Shown here one piece after another: positions 43,034 to 53,644 of a DNA stretch of 64,000 nt (its first letter is position 1; every line of letters starts with the position of its first letter). The stretch is taken from positions 6,758,001 to 6,822,000 of the forward strand of contig NZ_CP109327.1 in the NCBI RefSeq assembly GCF_035918155.1. Reading direction: 5' to 3'. The notes beneath the pieces were generated by a model. It was not told the origin of the DNA. It saw nothing but the letters and a program-made list of their open reading frames with translations, and searched no databases. Source of the stretch: Streptomyces sp. NBC_01591 (GTDB taxonomy: Bacteria; Actinomycetota; Actinomycetes; Streptomycetales; Streptomycetaceae). A program made the translations under genes and the position numbers.

Positions 43034-43265
43034 GGCCCGGTTTCGTTACAACCGCCGCCTCCAGCGTGTCCACTACACCTCCGCGCTCTTCAGCATCCGA
43101 CGGTGCGAGGAATCCCGTCGCTTCTACGACCGCAAACGCGCAGAGGGTAAACGCCACACCCAAGCAGTGCTCGCCCTCGCCCGCCGCCGGGTCAACGTCC
43201 TGTGGGCCCTCTCGCGGGACGGACGCCGCTACGAGCTCACGCCCCCAGCGGCCCTCGCCGCTTGA
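43034..43265 (+). pseudogene. IS110-family transposase, C-terminal fragment
   Basis: About 77 codons: RRLQRVHYTSALFSIRR, then SRRFYDRKRAEGKRHTQAV and LALARRRVNVLWALSRDGR. The FYxRKRAEGKRHxQAxxALARRRVNVLWA pattern is the end of IS110-type DEDD transposases. The N-terminal catalytic part is missing. It lies between the methyltransferase fragment and the aconitase promoter. Dead element. Confidence 0.75.
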
Positions 43266-43337
43266 CAAACGGCATGAGGAATCGATGGCACAGGACAGGC
43301 GCCCCCGCATGACCGTGCGACGGTGATGTACTAGAGT

Positions 43338-43355
43338 TATCTCGACATCGAGATA
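43338..43355. promoter_or_regulatory. Perfect 18-bp palindrome before acnA (MarR/TamR-type site)
   Basis: TATCTCGACATCGAGATA: 8-bp perfect arms around CA. The S. coelicolor MarR-family regulator TamR is known to control the aconitase gene through palindromes of this kind, so this is a likely TamR site. No MarR gene is nearby. Match is by memory of the motif type. Confidence 0.6.
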
Positions 43356-43398
43356 TATGCCGAAGGCGCACCGCAGTCCGCCAGTCGGTAAGGGTTAC

Positions 43399-43417
43399 CT
43401 AACTAAGCCTTACCTTA
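43399..43417. promoter_or_regulatory. Iron-box-like element before acnA (DmdR-type)
   Basis: The minus strand reads TAAGGTAAGGCTTAGTTAG, 13 of 19 matches to the iron box TTAGGTTAGGCTAACCTAA. It is about 95 bp upstream of the start of an iron-sulphur enzyme, so control by the iron repressor DmdR1 is plausible. Confidence 0.45.
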
Positions 43418-43468
43418 GCGGATGGTCGAGGGGCCGTAGGCGGCACCACGCGGCGCCCGCGGTAATGA

Positions 43469-46225
<2,757 letters not shown>

Positions 46226-46246
46226 TCGCGAGGCAGGCAGCAGAGC

Positions 46247-46286
46247 CGAAGGGCCGCACTCCGGAATCCCGGGGTGCGGCCCTTCG
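46247..46286 (+). terminator. Strong hairpin after acnA
   Basis: CGAAGGGCCGCACTCCGG at 46247-46264 and CCGGGGTGCGGCCCTTCG at 46269-46286 pair over 18 bp with one T-G wobble and a four-base loop, 21 bp after the stop. It also ends transcription of the convergent Xre gene remnant. Confidence 0.85.
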
Positions 46287-46306
46287 CGTGTCTTCCGAGG
46301 CGATGC

Positions 46307-46600
46307 CTACTCCAGTTCCGCCGCATCCGCGAAGTAGCCCGCCACCTTCGACTTCCGCGCCAGCCGGCACAGCCGCTGAAGGTGCTTGCCGCTCCCCAGC
46401 AGTTCGTCGAAGGTGCGGGACATGTCCTCCTGCGGGCGACGCTCCGCCATCTCGAACAGCCCGATGTACGTACCCGAGCAGAACGCCTTGTCACCCAGCT
46501 CGCTCTGGGACATCCCGGCGGCCTCGCGCAGGCGGCGCAGCTCGGAGCCGTAGAAGGAACGAGCGTCGGTGTACGGGTCGAGATCCTTGGGCAGCGGCAT
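46307..46600 (-). pseudogene. Xre-type regulator, 3'-truncated (DUF5753 part missing)
   Basis: 97 codons, ATG 46600. The HTH region is clear: SFYGSELRRLREAAGMSQSELGDKAFCSGTYIGLFEMAERRP. Relatives have about 270 residues, with a C-terminal DUF5753 effector domain; here the frame ends after GYFADAAELE, next to the acnA terminator, with no room for the rest. Deletion of the 3' part is the simplest reading. A short DNA-binding protein might still be made. Confidence 0.6.
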
Positions 46601-46789
46601 ACGCCGGAATGTAGCGGCGCACGGACGCACCGGACCGGAAATCGGGGAATGCGCCACCCGTAGGTGGCTTCCGCCGTCCGGTCGTCGAGGGCCGTGCGCG
46701 GTAAACGAGTTGACGGACGGTGCGGGCCGGCGTTCGTATGGCCGTCGGCCGCCGACCGCCGGTCGGTGCCCCACTGCTGAAGGGTGCTC

Positions 46790-47689
46790 ATGCGCATGGG
46801 CAAGATGCATGCCGATGAACCGGACATCGATGAGTCCCTCGTACACCGGCTGATCGCCTCGCAGTTCCCGGACTGGGCCGGACTGCCCGTCGAACCGGTC
46901 TTCCCCGTGGGCACGTCCAACGCCATGTACCGGCTCGGCGAGGACCTGGTGGTGCGGCTTCCCCGTACGGCGGGGGCGGCCGGTGATGTGGAGAAGGAGC
47001 AGCGCTGGCTGCCGCGGCTCGCCCCGTCGCTTCCCGTCGCTGTTCCGGTGCCGCTGGGCAAGGGAGCGCCGGCCGAGGGCTACCCGTGGCACTGGTCGGT
47101 CTTCCGGTGGCTCGCCGGCGCGAACCCGGTGGTCGGGGAGGCCGCCGAACCCGGCCCGCTCGCGGCGGACCTGGCGCACTTCGTCACCGCGCTGCACCTG
47201 ATCGATCCCGCCGACGGGCCGCCCTCTTTCCGCAGCGAGCCCCTGACGGCCCGCGACGCCTCGACACGCGCCGCGCTCGCGGATCTGCACGAGGCCGTGG
47301 ACACCGGTGCGGCGCTCGTTGTGTGGGAGGCGGCGCTGCGGGCCTCCGCGCCGACCGGCCCGGCCGTCTGGATCCACGCGGATCTGCAACCCGGCAACCT
47401 GCTGCTCGCGAACGGGCGGCTCAGCGCCGTCATCGACTTCGGCTGCATGGGGCTGGGTGATGCCGCCGTCGACCTCATCGCGGCGTGGTACCTGCTCCCG
47501 GCGCATGCGCGCGGAGTCTTCCGCACGGCCCTGAACGCCGATGACGCGGCCTGGGTGCGAGGGCGTGGCTGGGCGCTGTCGACCGCGCTCGGCGAACTGC
47601 GTTACTACCGGGACTCGAATCCGGCCATGGCGGCGATCGCCCGGCACGTCATCCGTGAAGTCCTAGCCGACGGCGGATCCACGAAATGA
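46790..47689 (+). CDS. Aminoglycoside phosphotransferase (APH) family kinase-like protein
   Basis: 299 residues from ATG 46790, with a GTG at 46784 and ATG at 46796 as other options; GAAGG lies upstream. Protein-kinase-like fold: GTSNAMYRLGEDLVVRLPRT near the N-terminus, then the catalytic loop WIHADLQPGNLLL near residue 200 and VIDFGCMGLGDAAVDL with the metal-binding Asp. Members phosphorylate aminoglycosides, macrolides or small metabolites. Closest in style to the large Streptomyces set of APH-like enzymes of unknown substrate. No resistance claim can be made from sequence. Confidence 0.85.
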   Translation: MRMGKMHADEPDIDESLVHRLIASQFPDWAGLPVEPVFPVGTSNAMYRLGEDLVVRLPRTAGAAGDVEKEQRWLPRLAPSLPVAVPVPLGKGAPAEGYPWHWSVFRWLAGANPVVGEAAEPGPLAADLAHFVTALHLIDPADGPPSFRSEPLTARDASTRAALADLHEAVDTGAALVVWEAALRASAPTGPAVWIHADLQPGNLLLANGRLSAVIDFGCMGLGDAAVDLIAAWYLLPAHARGVFRTALNADDAAWVRGRGWALSTALGELRYYRDSNPAMAAIARHVIREVLADGGSTK

Positions 47690-47721
47690 AGCGGGTGTGA
47701 CAACGTCCTGACGGCCGTGAG

Positions 47722-48033
47722 TCAGGAGTGGGTGCGGATCAGGTCCAGCAACCCCGGGAAACGCTTGTCCAGCTCGTCCTTGCGCAGGGTGGCCGCGCGG
47801 CTGTTGCCCCGGTCCACCTGCCGGACCAGACCCGCCTCCCGCAGGGTCCTGAAGTGGTGCGTGGTCGTCGATTTGGAGACCGGCAGGTTGAAGGACGCGC
47901 AGGTACGGGCCGTGCCTTCCGGCTCATGGAGCAGGGCCACGACGATCCCCCACCGCAGGGGATCGGAGATCGCGTTCAGGACCGTGCGCAGGTCCATCTC
48001 CTCGGGCGCCGGATGGCCTTCCTCGTCTGGCAT
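47722..48033 (-). CDS. ArsR-family transcriptional regulator
   Basis: 103 residues, ATG 48033. Winged helix: DLRTVLNAISDPLRWGIVVALLHEPEGTARTCASFNLPVSKSTTTHHFRTLREAGLVRQVDRGNSRAATLRKDEL shortened here, but the recognition helix VSKSTTTHHFRTL and the wing are plain. One Cys (TCASF) is present, not the CxC pair of metal sensors, so the inducer is likely organic. The typical partner is a divergent MFS exporter, and a ruined MFS gene lies in exactly that place (48181). A 20-bp palindrome between them is the likely operator. Confidence 0.85.
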   Translation of the reverse strand: MPDEEGHPAPEEMDLRTVLNAISDPLRWGIVVALLHEPEGTARTCASFNLPVSKSTTTHHFRTLREAGLVRQVDRGNSRAATLRKDELDKRFPGLLDLIRTHS

Positions 48034-48120
48034 CGCTGCTCTCCTCTCCTGGCCTGTACGCGGGCTGCTGCCCCCATCCTGGGTACGGCTTGCTTCCTAC
48101 CTTGGGGTGTGCCAGCTTGA

Positions 48121-48140
48121 GGTACGATAAAAATCGTACC
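48121..48140. promoter_or_regulatory. Palindromic operator between ArsR gene and MFS remnant
   Basis: GGTACGATAAAAATCGTACC: 8-bp perfect arms around AAAA, the only AT-rich palindrome in the spacer. Fits an ArsR-family operator controlling both directions. Confidence 0.65.
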
Positions 48141-48180
48141 TGGTCGGTCGGTGGCCGGGCCGAGCCTGGAGTCCGTCCCC

Positions 48181-48398
48181 ATGAGCACACGGACCGCGTC
48201 GTCCGCCTCACCACCCATGCCCATGGCACAGAAGAGGCCCGGCCGGGCCCCGGCCCTGATCGCCGTGCTCCTCACCGGGCCTACGACTCCGCCTTCCACA
48301 GCGTGCTCCTGGGGCTCGCGGTGGCCTGCCTCGTGCTGTGCGCCGTAGTCCTCGCCCTGCTGCGCGGCGGCAACCGCCGGGAGCAGCACGCCGCGTGA
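48181..48398 (+). pseudogene. MFS transporter reduced to its two ends by internal deletion
   Basis: From ATG 48181 the first frame gives an MFS-like cytosolic N-terminus and the start of helix 1 (MAQKRPGRAPALIAVLLTG). Near 48277-48282 the coding phase changes, and the second frame reads AYDSAFHSVLLGLAVACLVL, a last MFS helix, followed by LRGGNRREQHAA and a stop. About 1.3 kb of the usual gene is missing and the joint is out of frame. The promoter and ArsR-type operator upstream are kept. Confidence 0.65.
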
Positions 48399-48582
48399 CC
48401 GGTCGCGGCCCTGCCGGATCCGGTCCGTCGGCTGGGGCATTTGACGGAATGTCGCGGATCATGCGGCTGCCGTACCCGGAAACGGGTCACCGTCCACCTC
48501 ATCGTGGGCGCACGGAATGCGATGGTGGACCAGCGGGTTCACAGATCTGCGAACCACGCGGAACGAACGGCACAGAGAGCGG

Positions 48583-49236
48583 ATGACACCCATGGGCGAG
48601 CTGATCCTGATCCGGCACGGCGAGACGGAGTGGTCGCGGTCCGGGCAGCACACGAGCTACACCGATCTGCCCCTGACCGCCTTCGGGGAACGGCAGGCCC
48701 AAGCGCTGGCACCCCTGCTCGCCGACCGGCGGATCGCGCTCACCCTCGTCAGTCCCGCCGTACGCGCCCGGCGCACCGCCGAGCTCGCCGGGCTTGCCGT
48801 ACCCCGCATCACACCCGAGCTGCGCGAATGGGACTACGGCGGCTACGAAGGGGTGACCACCGACGAGATCCGCCGCACCCGCCCCGAGTGGAACCTCTGG
48901 ACCGACGGAGTCGCCCCCGGCCCCGAGGCGCACCCCGGTGAAACCCCCGCCGAGGTCGGTGCCCGCGCCGACCGGGTGCTGGCCGAAGCCGCGGAGGCGG
49001 CGAGCCGTGACACTGGCGAGGACATCGCGCTCGTCGCGCACTCCCACTTCCTGCGCGTGCTCACCGCCCGCTACCTCGGGCTGACGCCGGCCGAGGGCAC
49101 GCTGTTCCAGCTCGCCACGGGCGCCGTCTCCCGGCTCGGCACCGAGCACGGGAAGCCGGTCATCACGGCGTGGAATGTGACATTGCCCGAGAGTCTGTTC
49201 CCCCGGGCCGTTCCGGAGGCCCCGGAACGGGACTGA
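48583..49236 (+). CDS. Histidine phosphatase family protein (phosphoglycerate-mutase-like)
   Basis: 217 residues from ATG 48583; ATG 48592 (MGELILIRHGE) is an alternative. Catalytic RHGETEWS near residue 10-17, second-site LREWDYGGYEG near 75-85 and the C-terminal catalytic His in ALVAHSHFLRVL near 155. Members remove phosphate from sugars, cofactors or proteins, or act as mutases. The family is very broad, and the active-site set points to phosphatase rather than mutase. A stand-alone gene with its own strong terminator. Confidence 0.88.
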   Translation: MTPMGELILIRHGETEWSRSGQHTSYTDLPLTAFGERQAQALAPLLADRRIALTLVSPAVRARRTAELAGLAVPRITPELREWDYGGYEGVTTDEIRRTRPEWNLWTDGVAPGPEAHPGETPAEVGARADRVLAEAAEAASRDTGEDIALVAHSHFLRVLTARYLGLTPAEGTLFQLATGAVSRLGTEHGKPVITAWNVTLPESLFPRAVPEAPERD

Positions 49237-49241
49237 GCGGA

Positions 49242-49280
49242 CCGACGGCCGGTACCCCGCCCCGGGGTACCGGCCGTCGG
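49242..49280 (+). terminator. Perfect 18-bp hairpin between convergent genes
   Basis: CCGACGGCCGGTACCCCG at 49242-49259 and CGGGGTACCGGCCGTCGG at 49263-49280 with a 3-base loop, 5 bp after the phosphatase stop and 24 bp from the GH92 stop. Works for either strand. Confidence 0.85.
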
Positions 49281-49304
49281 CCGTGACACAGGTGGAACAC
49301 CGGG

Positions 49305-52300
49305 TCAGGAGAGCAACTCCAGCTCCGCGAGCGTGCCTTCACCGGCGAACACCAGGCGGTAGTGCGCGTACGAGCCGGGCTCACTCACCGAGAACACCCT
49401 CGTCTGCCTGTCCCAGGCGAACGACTCGGCCGACCGCTTGTCGAGGTCCTTCCACGTCGTGCCGTCCGAGGAGCCCTGGAGGACCCAGCCGGCCGGGGCC
49501 TCGGCCGCCTTGTCCGACGTCAGCGTGTACCGGACCGCGTCCGTGGCCGAGGGGACCGGCAGGTCCACCGTGGCGACCCTCGCCGAGGTGGCCGACGTGT
49601 TGTCGAACAGGGCGCCGTCGCCCTTCACCACGTCCGCCTGCGGCGACGCCACCTTGTCGTCCGTGGTGATCGACGTCGGCGCCGCGTTCTTGCCGGTGCC
49701 CCACGACGACGGCTTCGGGCCCATGTCGAAGTCCAGCACACCGCCCTTGGCCAGCAGGTCGTGCGGCAGCGAAGTGGAGGTCCACTTCTTGCCGTTGACC
49801 CGCAGGCCCTGCACATAGATGTTCTGCGCGCTGTTCTTCGGCGCCCTGACGACCAGATCGTGGCCGTTCTCCAGATGGACGGTCGTCTTCTTGAAGAGCG
49901 GGGAGCCGATCGCGTACTCGCCACTGCCCATGACCAGCGGGTAGAAGCCGAGCGAGGAGAAGAGGTACCAGGCCGACTGCTCGCCGTTGTCCTCGTCGCC
50001 GTGGTAGCCCTGCCCGATGTCGCTGCCCGTGTAGAGCCGGCTCAGGACCTCGCGGACCTTCTCCTGCGTCTTCCAGGGCTGCGAGGCCGCGTCGTACATG
50101 TAGGTGACGTGGTGCGCGACCTGGTTGCTGTGGCCGTACTGGCCCATCCGTACGTCACGCGCCTCCGTCATCTCGTGGATGACACCGCCGTACGAGCCGA
50201 CGAACTCGGGGCCCGCCGTCTCGGGAGTGGAGAAGTACGTGTCGAGCTTCTTGGCCAGGCCGTCCCGGCCGCCGTACAGATTCGCCAGACCGCGGCTGTC
50301 CTGCGGGGCCGTGAACGCGTAGCCCCAGCCGTTCGTCTCCGTGTAGTCGTAGCCCCAGACCCGGGGGTCGTACTGGTCCGAGGGGAGCCGCCAGTCGCCC
50401 TTGGCGTCCTTGCCCTGGAAGAAGCCGGCCTTGTCGTCGAAGAGCTGGACGTAGTTGCGGGCGCGGTTCAGGAAGTACTCGGACTCCTCCTTGTACCGGG
50501 TCTTCTTCGTCTTCTTGTAGAGAGCCTCGCCCATCTGCGCGATGCCGTAGTCGTTGAGGTAACCCTCCAGCGACCAGGACAGGCCCTCGTGCGTCGAGGT
50601 GTTCGCGTAGCCGGTGAACGGGGACGTCACCATGCCCTTGCGGCCGACGCCCGAGGACGGCGGGACGACCGTGGCGTTCTTCAGCGCCGCGTCGTACGCC
50701 GCCTCCGCGTCGAACTTCACGCCCTTGACGTAGGCGTCCGCGAACGCGACGTCCGAGGAGGTGCCGGTCATCAGGTCGGAGTAGCCGGGGGAGGACCAGC
50801 GGGAGATCCAGCCGCCGTCCTTGTACTGCTGGACGAAGCCGTCCACCATCTCGCCGGCCTTGTCCGGTGTGAGGAGCGAGTACGCCGGCCACGTCGTCCG
50901 GTAGGTGTCCCAGAAGCCGTTGTTGACGTACACCTTGCCGTCGACGATCTTCGCGCCGGTGTGCGTCGGGGTGTCGGAGCCGACCTGCGGGGAGAAGGGG
51001 CTGGCGTACTTGTCCTTGCCGTCGACCTTCTCGAAGCCCGAGTTCGGGTACAGGTACAGCCGGTACAGGCTGGAGTAGAGGGTGGTCAGCTGATCGGCCG
51101 TGGCACCCTCGACCTCCACCTTGCCCAGGATGTCGTCCCAGGCCCGCTGCGCCCGGTCCTCGACGCGGCCGAAGGAGCGGGAGGCGGGGATCTCGGCGGT
51201 GAGGTTCTGTTTCGCCTGGTCGATGCTGATGAGGGAGGTGGCCAGCCGCAGGTTCACCGTGCGGTCCTTGCCGGCGTCGAAGCGGAGGTAGCCCGTGACG
51301 TCGTCGCCACCGCCGCCGGACAGCTTGCCGCTCGCGGTGACCGGGGCGTCGAAGACGCCGTACACGAACAGGCGGGTGGCGCCGGTCGAGCCGCCGCTCC
51401 TGACGTCGGAGAAGCCGGTGAAGGAGCTGGTCTCCGGGGCGAGGGTGAGCCCGCCGTCGTTGGAGACGTTGTCGAAGACGATGCTCGCGTCGTCACCGGG
51501 GTAGGTGAACCGCATCCGGGCCGCGTGGTCGGACGGAGTCATCTCGGCCTTGAGGCCGTTGTCGAATGTCACACCGTAGTAGTGCGGCTTCGCCGTCTCG
51601 TTCTCGTGGTGGAACGGCAGCGCACGCGCCTTGCGGGAGGCGTCCGGGGTGCCGCTGACTGCCGAGGGCATCAGCTGGAAGGTCTGCCGGTCGCCCATCC
51701 AGGGGCTCGGCTCATGGCTGGCGCTGAAGGCCTGGAGGGTGGGCAGGTTGTCGTCGTTGTTGCCCCGCGCGTAGTCGTACAGCCAACTCGTCGATCCGGC
51801 GTTGGTGACCGGCGTCCAGAAGTTGAAGCCGTTCGGGACCGCGGTGGCAGGGAAGTTGTTGCCCCGGGAGAAACCACCGCTGGAGTTGGTGCCGCGGACC
51901 GTCGACGCGTAGTCCGAGAGGTGCGCGCGGCGCTTCTCGGGAGCCTTCGGGGCGATCTCGATGTCGTCGAGCCAGCCCTGGAACTTCGCCGTGCCCTTGG
52001 GGGAGTCGTACGCCACCAGGATCCGGTCCACGATCTTGCCCGCCGCGACCGTGCCGATCGTCGACTCGACCTTGTTCCACTGGTTGACGTACAGCCGCTT
52101 GGCATCGGCCTGGCCCTGCGGGGTCAGCAGGCCGCCGTTGCTGTCCGTGGCCCGCAGATCGCTCAGATACGTGCCGTCCGTGAACGCCAGGTCCACCGCG
52201 ACATGCGTCGCCGGGTAGGAGAGGTCGGTCTCGCCCATCTGGGGATAGACCAGATAGGACAGTGAGGTGTCACGGGTGACAGCCGTGTTCACATCGAAGA

Positions 52301-53150
52301 CCTTGTTGTACGAGTAGGCGCGGCCGTCCGCCTTGTGCGTACCGGCGTACCGCAGGGCCTTCTTCCCGCTGAAGCCCGCGCCCGCCTTCGCGGTGGGGGA
52401 GCCGGAGAGGCCGCGGTCGACCTGGCTGCGCATCTCGTCGGGGGCCGGGACCGAGGTGTCGCCGTCGGAGAACTGGACGTCGGCGAGCTGGGTGGCGTCG
52501 GAGGCGCCGTTGTTCTTCGTGATCTGCAGGCGGTAGTGCCGGTATGCCGTGTCAGATGTGAAATCGTACGACTTCGTCTGGAACCGCTCGGTGAAGGTCT
52601 GACCCGTCCGGGAGTCGAGGTCCTTCCAGTCCTTGCCGTCGGCGGAGCCCTGCAGGGTCCAGTCCTTCGGGTCGCGCTCGTCGTGGTCATTGGCCGAAGT
52701 CAGTGCGTATGTCACGACCTTGACCGGTTCGTCGAGATCGAACTCGACCCAGCCGGTGGGTTCGAAGGCCAGCCACTTGGTGCCGGACTCCACGTCGATC
52801 AGGTTTTCCTTCACCTCCCCGCCGCCGGTGTTCTCGCCACTGGCGCGGACATCTGTCACCTTGTCGGTGACATTGCCCGGTATTCCTGCGGAGAAGCCGC
52901 CATCGACACCCGATGACCGCTTCTTTCCATCAGGACCTTCTTCTACGGTGTTGCGCCAGTCCGGCTGCTTTTCATCCGCTTCGAAGGACGAGTTGAATGT
53001 CCGGTCCCCCGAAGAGTTCCGGCTCTTTTCGTGTGTGCCGGCCGACTGTGCGGCGGCCACGGAGGGGGCGGTCACGACCAGAACGAGTGAAGCCGCGATC
53101 AGTGCGGCCGTACGGCTTTGTCTCTTGCGGGAACCGTGTCGGGGCTGCAT
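49305..53150 (-). CDS. Secreted GH92 alpha-mannosidase with discoidin-like domains
   Basis: 1281 residues, ATG 53150, with GGGAGGA about 12 bases upstream. A Sec signal (basic start, then AALIAASLVLVVTAPSVAAA) precedes an F5/8-type C-like domain (~125-240: DWTLQGSADGKDWKDLDSRT, YRHYRLQITKNNG), a linker module, and a GH92 catalytic region from about 440 to 1130 (GNNFPATAVPNGFNFWTPV, SLEGYLNDYGIAQMGEALY, YHGDEDNGEQSAWYLFSSLG with the Glu/Asp acids, and FYPLVMGSGEYAIGSPLF). A second F5/8-like unit ends the protein. GH92 enzymes are calcium-dependent exo-mannosidases for N-glycans and fungal mannan. A LacI-type palindrome lies 32 bp upstream. Confidence 0.9.
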   Translation of the reverse strand: MQPRHGSRKRQSRTAALIAASLVLVVTAPSVAAAQSAGTHEKSRNSSGDRTFNSSFEADEKQPDWRNTVEEGPDGKKRSSGVDGGFSAGIPGNVTDKVTDVRASGENTGGGEVKENLIDVESGTKWLAFEPTGWVEFDLDEPVKVVTYALTSANDHDERDPKDWTLQGSADGKDWKDLDSRTGQTFTERFQTKSYDFTSDTAYRHYRLQITKNNGASDATQLADVQFSDGDTSVPAPDEMRSQVDRGLSGSPTAKAGAGFSGKKALRYAGTHKADGRAYSYNKVFDVNTAVTRDTSLSYLVYPQMGETDLSYPATHVAVDLAFTDGTYLSDLRATDSNGGLLTPQGQADAKRLYVNQWNKVESTIGTVAAGKIVDRILVAYDSPKGTAKFQGWLDDIEIAPKAPEKRRAHLSDYASTVRGTNSSGGFSRGNNFPATAVPNGFNFWTPVTNAGSTSWLYDYARGNNDDNLPTLQAFSASHEPSPWMGDRQTFQLMPSAVSGTPDASRKARALPFHHENETAKPHYYGVTFDNGLKAEMTPSDHAARMRFTYPGDDASIVFDNVSNDGGLTLAPETSSFTGFSDVRSGGSTGATRLFVYGVFDAPVTASGKLSGGGGDDVTGYLRFDAGKDRTVNLRLATSLISIDQAKQNLTAEIPASRSFGRVEDRAQRAWDDILGKVEVEGATADQLTTLYSSLYRLYLYPNSGFEKVDGKDKYASPFSPQVGSDTPTHTGAKIVDGKVYVNNGFWDTYRTTWPAYSLLTPDKAGEMVDGFVQQYKDGGWISRWSSPGYSDLMTGTSSDVAFADAYVKGVKFDAEAAYDAALKNATVVPPSSGVGRKGMVTSPFTGYANTSTHEGLSWSLEGYLNDYGIAQMGEALYKKTKKTRYKEESEYFLNRARNYVQLFDDKAGFFQGKDAKGDWRLPSDQYDPRVWGYDYTETNGWGYAFTAPQDSRGLANLYGGRDGLAKKLDTYFSTPETAGPEFVGSYGGVIHEMTEARDVRMGQYGHSNQVAHHVTYMYDAASQPWKTQEKVREVLSRLYTGSDIGQGYHGDEDNGEQSAWYLFSSLGFYPLVMGSGEYAIGSPLFKKTTVHLENGHDLVVRAPKNSAQNIYVQGLRVNGKKWTSTSLPHDLLAKGGVLDFDMGPKPSSWGTGKNAAPTSITTDDKVASPQADVVKGDGALFDNTSATSARVATVDLPVPSATDAVRYTLTSDKAAEAPAGWVLQGSSDGTTWKDLDKRSAESFAWDRQTRVFSVSEPGSYAHYRLVFAGEGTLAELELLS

Positions 53151-53181
53151 GCCGAGCCATTCCTCCCGAGGAGTGCACCTG

Positions 53182-53193
53182 GACAACGTTGTC
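53182..53193. promoter_or_regulatory. GACAACGTTGTC operator (LacI type) before GH92
   Basis: Perfect 12-bp palindrome with central CG, the usual form of LacI/GalR-family operators, 32 bp upstream of the GH92 start. No LacI gene is in the window. Confidence 0.6.
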
Positions 53194-53644
53194 AGAGAGA
53201 TGCGCAAGGTCCAGTAGGGAGCCAAGTGCCGCGATGTGTCAAGGGTGTTGGACGGGAACCGCAAGTCGAATCGACCGTAATGCGGAAATCGTTACACCTG
53301 GATCAGGAGCATGCGGGGGGCATGTATCCGCGAGGTCTCAACTCGGGAAAGACTGCTGCTCAAACTCGCATTCGATCTTGCTCAGTCGACCGTGAGTGGA
53401 CTATACCTGTCGGCGTCCGCACAGCTTTTTCCGGCGACGCGGACAAGGGGGACACGGGGGAAGGGCCGAGGACAGCACGACGGGTGCATCCGATGCCCGC
53501 TCTCCCGGTGCCCCCACTGCACATGGCTAGCCTGAAATCAGCACTACCCAAGCGCAACTGACCGCGGTGGCGGGGCCCTTCGCCTGAGGCGAATATCGAC
53601 GGGCGACCGGTACACACCGCCTGAGTCCTGGAGAAGGCGAGGAC
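53194..53644. other. 450-bp divergent spacer between GH92 and ngcE
   Basis: Lower GC than its surroundings. It holds the promoters of both genes and the dre-like site at 53395. Short open frames here have no coding character. TGGAGAAGG at about 53630 is the ribosome site of ngcE. No RNA gene recognised. Confidence 0.6.
53395..53410. promoter_or_regulatory. dre-like site (DasR) upstream of ngcE
   Basis: AGTGGACTATACCTGT matches 11 of 16 positions of the DasR element ACTGGTCTAGACCACT, including TGG-CTA-ACC. DasR is the GlcNAc-responsive regulator of chitin use in Streptomyces, a sensible controller of this importer. Distance to the start is about 235 bp. Confidence 0.4.

Noticed and set aside
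37932..43265. An active composite transposon
   Set aside because: All transposase pieces are C-terminal fragments of different families and no matching terminal repeats were found.
46790..47689. Antibiotic resistance gene
   Set aside because: APH fold alone does not show a drug substrate; Streptomyces have many such proteins of other or unknown role.
49362..52265. 967-codon plus-strand frame opposite GH92
   Set aside because: Val/Arg/Gly-rich shadow; the minus strand has signal peptide and GH92 motifs.
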